Origin: JBAXTE01 sp964653595
GTDB taxonomy: Bacteria > Bacteroidota > Bacteroidia > Bacteroidales > WCHB1-69
Direction: 5' to 3'
NCBI GenBank assembly: GCA_964653595.1
Contig: CAZZHH010000097.1
Span: 1 to 7,511, forward strand
Length of the DNA: 7,511 bases
Part shown: in pieces, positions 6,482 to 7,511 of the stretch
Numbering within the stretch: position 1 is the first letter of the stretch
Layout: every line of letters starts with the position of its first letter
Notes under the pieces: model-generated
The model's database searches: none
Told to the model about the DNA's origin: nothing
The model's input: only the letters and a program-made list of their open reading frames with translations
Made by a program: the position numbers and the translations under genes

Positions 6482-7251
6482 GAATTAAAGTTGTTAAATA
6501 TTTGATTTGTAATCATTATATAAATTTCTTTGTATTTTGAATCTTGGAGCATGGCTATGTGATTATCGATAATAGAATGATCTCCTCTTATAGCGGGACC
6601 CGTTTGGGCGTTTTCAGGACCAATATCAATCATTTTATGAACACCTTCTTTGATTAGTGGAAATAAAATATCAAATGAAGTATTACAATCTTTCATCAAC
6701 TCTTTAGCACACAAATACATATAATTTGAGAAGTTGTTACAAAACACAGCAGCCAAATGAATTTTTAAACGTTCATCGGAATTTATTTTTCGTACATCTT
6801 CGGACAAACAACCAGCAAATCTGCTCAATTGATCATAAACTATTGAAGAAGAGGCCTCAATGCAGATTGGAACAAAATCGAAGCAAGCAGCTCTTGTGAT
6901 CGAAAAAGTTTGCAATGGATAAAAAACACCATAATTTTTAAATTTGTTTTCAAAAATATTCATTGGCAGGGATCCAGAGGTGTGTAATACAACGGTAGAA
7001 TCTTTTACTGAAATCTTTGAAATAACCTCTGAATAGGAGTCGTCATTAACAGAAAGAATAAGAAAATCTGAATAAAAGGCAAAATTTTCAATTTCTGATA
7101 AAGCATTAGCACCTACTTTTGAAGCAATGCTTTGAACTAAATCAAGATCTCTTCCAACGACATAATCAATGGTAACTCCCATTTTATGGAGCGAAAGTAC
7201 AATTTGCGACCCCACATTGCCAATTCCTATTACTGAAGCAGTATATCTCAT
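6478..7251 (-). CDS. Rossmann-like and DUF2520 domain-containing protein
   Basis: This is a cytoplasmic protein with an N-terminal NAD(P)-binding Rossmann fold and a C-terminal DUF2520 helical domain, related in layout to pyrroline-5-carboxylate reductase and 6-phosphogluconate dehydrogenase-like enzymes. Numbered from the ATG at 7251 (257 residues), the dinucleotide-binding loop is GIGNVG at 9-14 after a beta strand, followed by HTSG at 90-93, YPLQTFS at 111-117, HLAAVFCNNFSNYMY at 165-179 and TGPAIRGD at 217-224. The last two segments are typical of DUF2520 proteins. No reaction is established for the family. An oxidoreductase role is inference. An in-frame TTG directly before the ATG (7254) could add one residue, but the ATG is the natural start. 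It is the first gene of the leftward operon, 23 bp from a promoter-like -7 box, and overlaps kdsC by 4 bp. Confidence 0.9.
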   Translation of the reverse strand: MRYTASVIGIGNVGSQIVLSLHKMGVTIDYVVGRDLDLVQSIASKVGANALSEIENFAFYSDFLILSVNDDSYSEVISKISVKDSTVVLHTSGSLPMNIFENKFKNYGVFYPLQTFSITRAACFDFVPICIEASSSIVYDQLSRFAGCLSEDVRKINSDERLKIHLAAVFCNNFSNYMYLCAKELMKDCNTSFDILFPLIKEGVHKMIDIGPENAQTGPAIRGDHSIIDNHIAMLQDSKYKEIYIMITNQIFNNFNS

Positions 7252-7273
7252 CAAAAAACAGATTTTATAATTG

Positions 7274-7304
7274 CAAAAGTATTGAAAAATATATCATCAT
7301 GAAA
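7274..7304 (-). promoter_or_regulatory. Bacteroidetes-type promoter for the DUF2520-kdsC operon
   Basis: On the minus strand TACTTTTG (7281-7274) matches the TAnnTTTG -7 element exactly. TTTC (7304-7301), one mismatch from the -33 TTTG, lies 19 bp upstream, the expected spacing. Transcription would start near 7268, giving a leader of under 20 nt with no Shine-Dalgarno before the ATG at 7251. Confidence 0.65.
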
Positions 7305-7360
7305 TCTTTCCATTATTTTTATTCTTAATTATTGTTGTCCGATAAAAAGATATAAGATTC

Positions 7361-7386
7361 CTCCCTATTGTCGGAATGACAAGGAG
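7361..7386. repeat. Small inverted repeat at the left part of the right-edge repeat region
   Basis: TTGTC (7368-7372) and GACAA (7378-7382) flank GGAAT. CTCC (7361-7364) and GGAG (7383-7386) extend the stem with a three-base bulge. From memory, the segment resembles dispersed intergenic sequence seen in Bacteroidetes genomes, but copy number cannot be judged here. Confidence 0.4.
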
Positions 7387-7403
7387 TAGCCTGAATAATA
7401 TGG

Positions 7404-7448
7404 CGGGAGGTGGTTGTCGGTGACAATGCCACCGACAACCACCTCCCG
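7404..7448. repeat. Perfect 19-bp inverted repeat with 7-nt loop
   Basis: The arms at 7404-7422 (beginning CGGGAGGTGG, ending GTCGGTG) and 7430-7448 (CACCGAC to CCTCCCG) are exact reverse complements around ACAATGC. The stem has 13 G-C pairs out of 19 in otherwise A/T-rich DNA. No T run follows on the plus strand (GATTATCC) or on the minus strand (CCATATTATT), so it is not a standard intrinsic terminator. The loop is complementary to 7473-7479. Its nature (mobile palindromic repeat, MITE part, structured RNA) is open. Confidence 0.85.
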
Positions 7449-7511
7449 ATTATCCATAACGGTCGCAGCTTGGCATTGTAGCGGGATTTGAAAAACCACC
7501 ACTGTCAAACT

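Noticed and set aside
7249..7254. TTG at 7254 as start of the DUF2520 protein
   Set aside because: An ATG follows immediately at 7251 and aligns better with the beta strand leading to GIGNVG.
7404..7448. Calling the right-edge hairpin an intrinsic terminator
   Set aside because: Neither side of the stem is followed by a T run, so it lacks the required U tract.

Overview
The window looks like chromosomal DNA of a low-GC member of the Bacteroidetes (Bacteroidota). Four things point there. Two leftward genes or operons are preceded by TACTTTTG, which fits the TAnnTTTG -7 element of this phylum. Start codons mostly lack Shine-Dalgarno sequences and sit behind A/T-rich leaders. The gene set (DUF2520 Rossmann protein, KdsC-type phosphatase, archaeal-type UbiA prenyltransferase, Maf) is one I associate with Bacteroidetes. 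The intergenic spaces carry short palindromic repeats of a style common there. The species cannot be named from this sequence.

Layout. Positions 1-285 are A/T-rich and hold a perfect 7-2-7 palindrome just before a rightward COG0523/CobW-type GTPase gene (286-1251). A bidirectional terminator hairpin (1290-1338) separates it from the leftward PiT phosphate permease gene (1359-2777), which has its own promoter-like box at 2821-2828. From 7251 down to 2892 runs a leftward gene series, probably one operon: Rossmann/DUF2520 protein, KdsC-like HAD phosphatase (4-bp overlap), a 354-bp gap full of repeats, UbiA prenyltransferase, Maf nucleotide pyrophosphatase (1-bp overlap) and a class I/II aminotransferase. 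A good promoter match lies at 7274-7304. The right edge (about 7320-7511) is a more GC-rich segment with a perfect 19-bp inverted repeat whose loop can pair with a downstream segment.

How the genes fit together. KdsC points to Kdo/lipopolysaccharide synthesis, UbiA to isoprenoid or ether-lipid chemistry, and Maf to nucleotide clean-up or cell-division control. The aminotransferase probably serves methionine or keto-acid metabolism. They share transcription more clearly than a pathway. The COG0523 protein is a metallochaperone-type GTPase and PiT imports phosphate. I see no defence, mobile or secretion system. The features most worth a second look are the composite palindromic repeats inside the operon, the right-edge hairpin with loop complementarity, and the palindrome upstream of the COG0523 gene.
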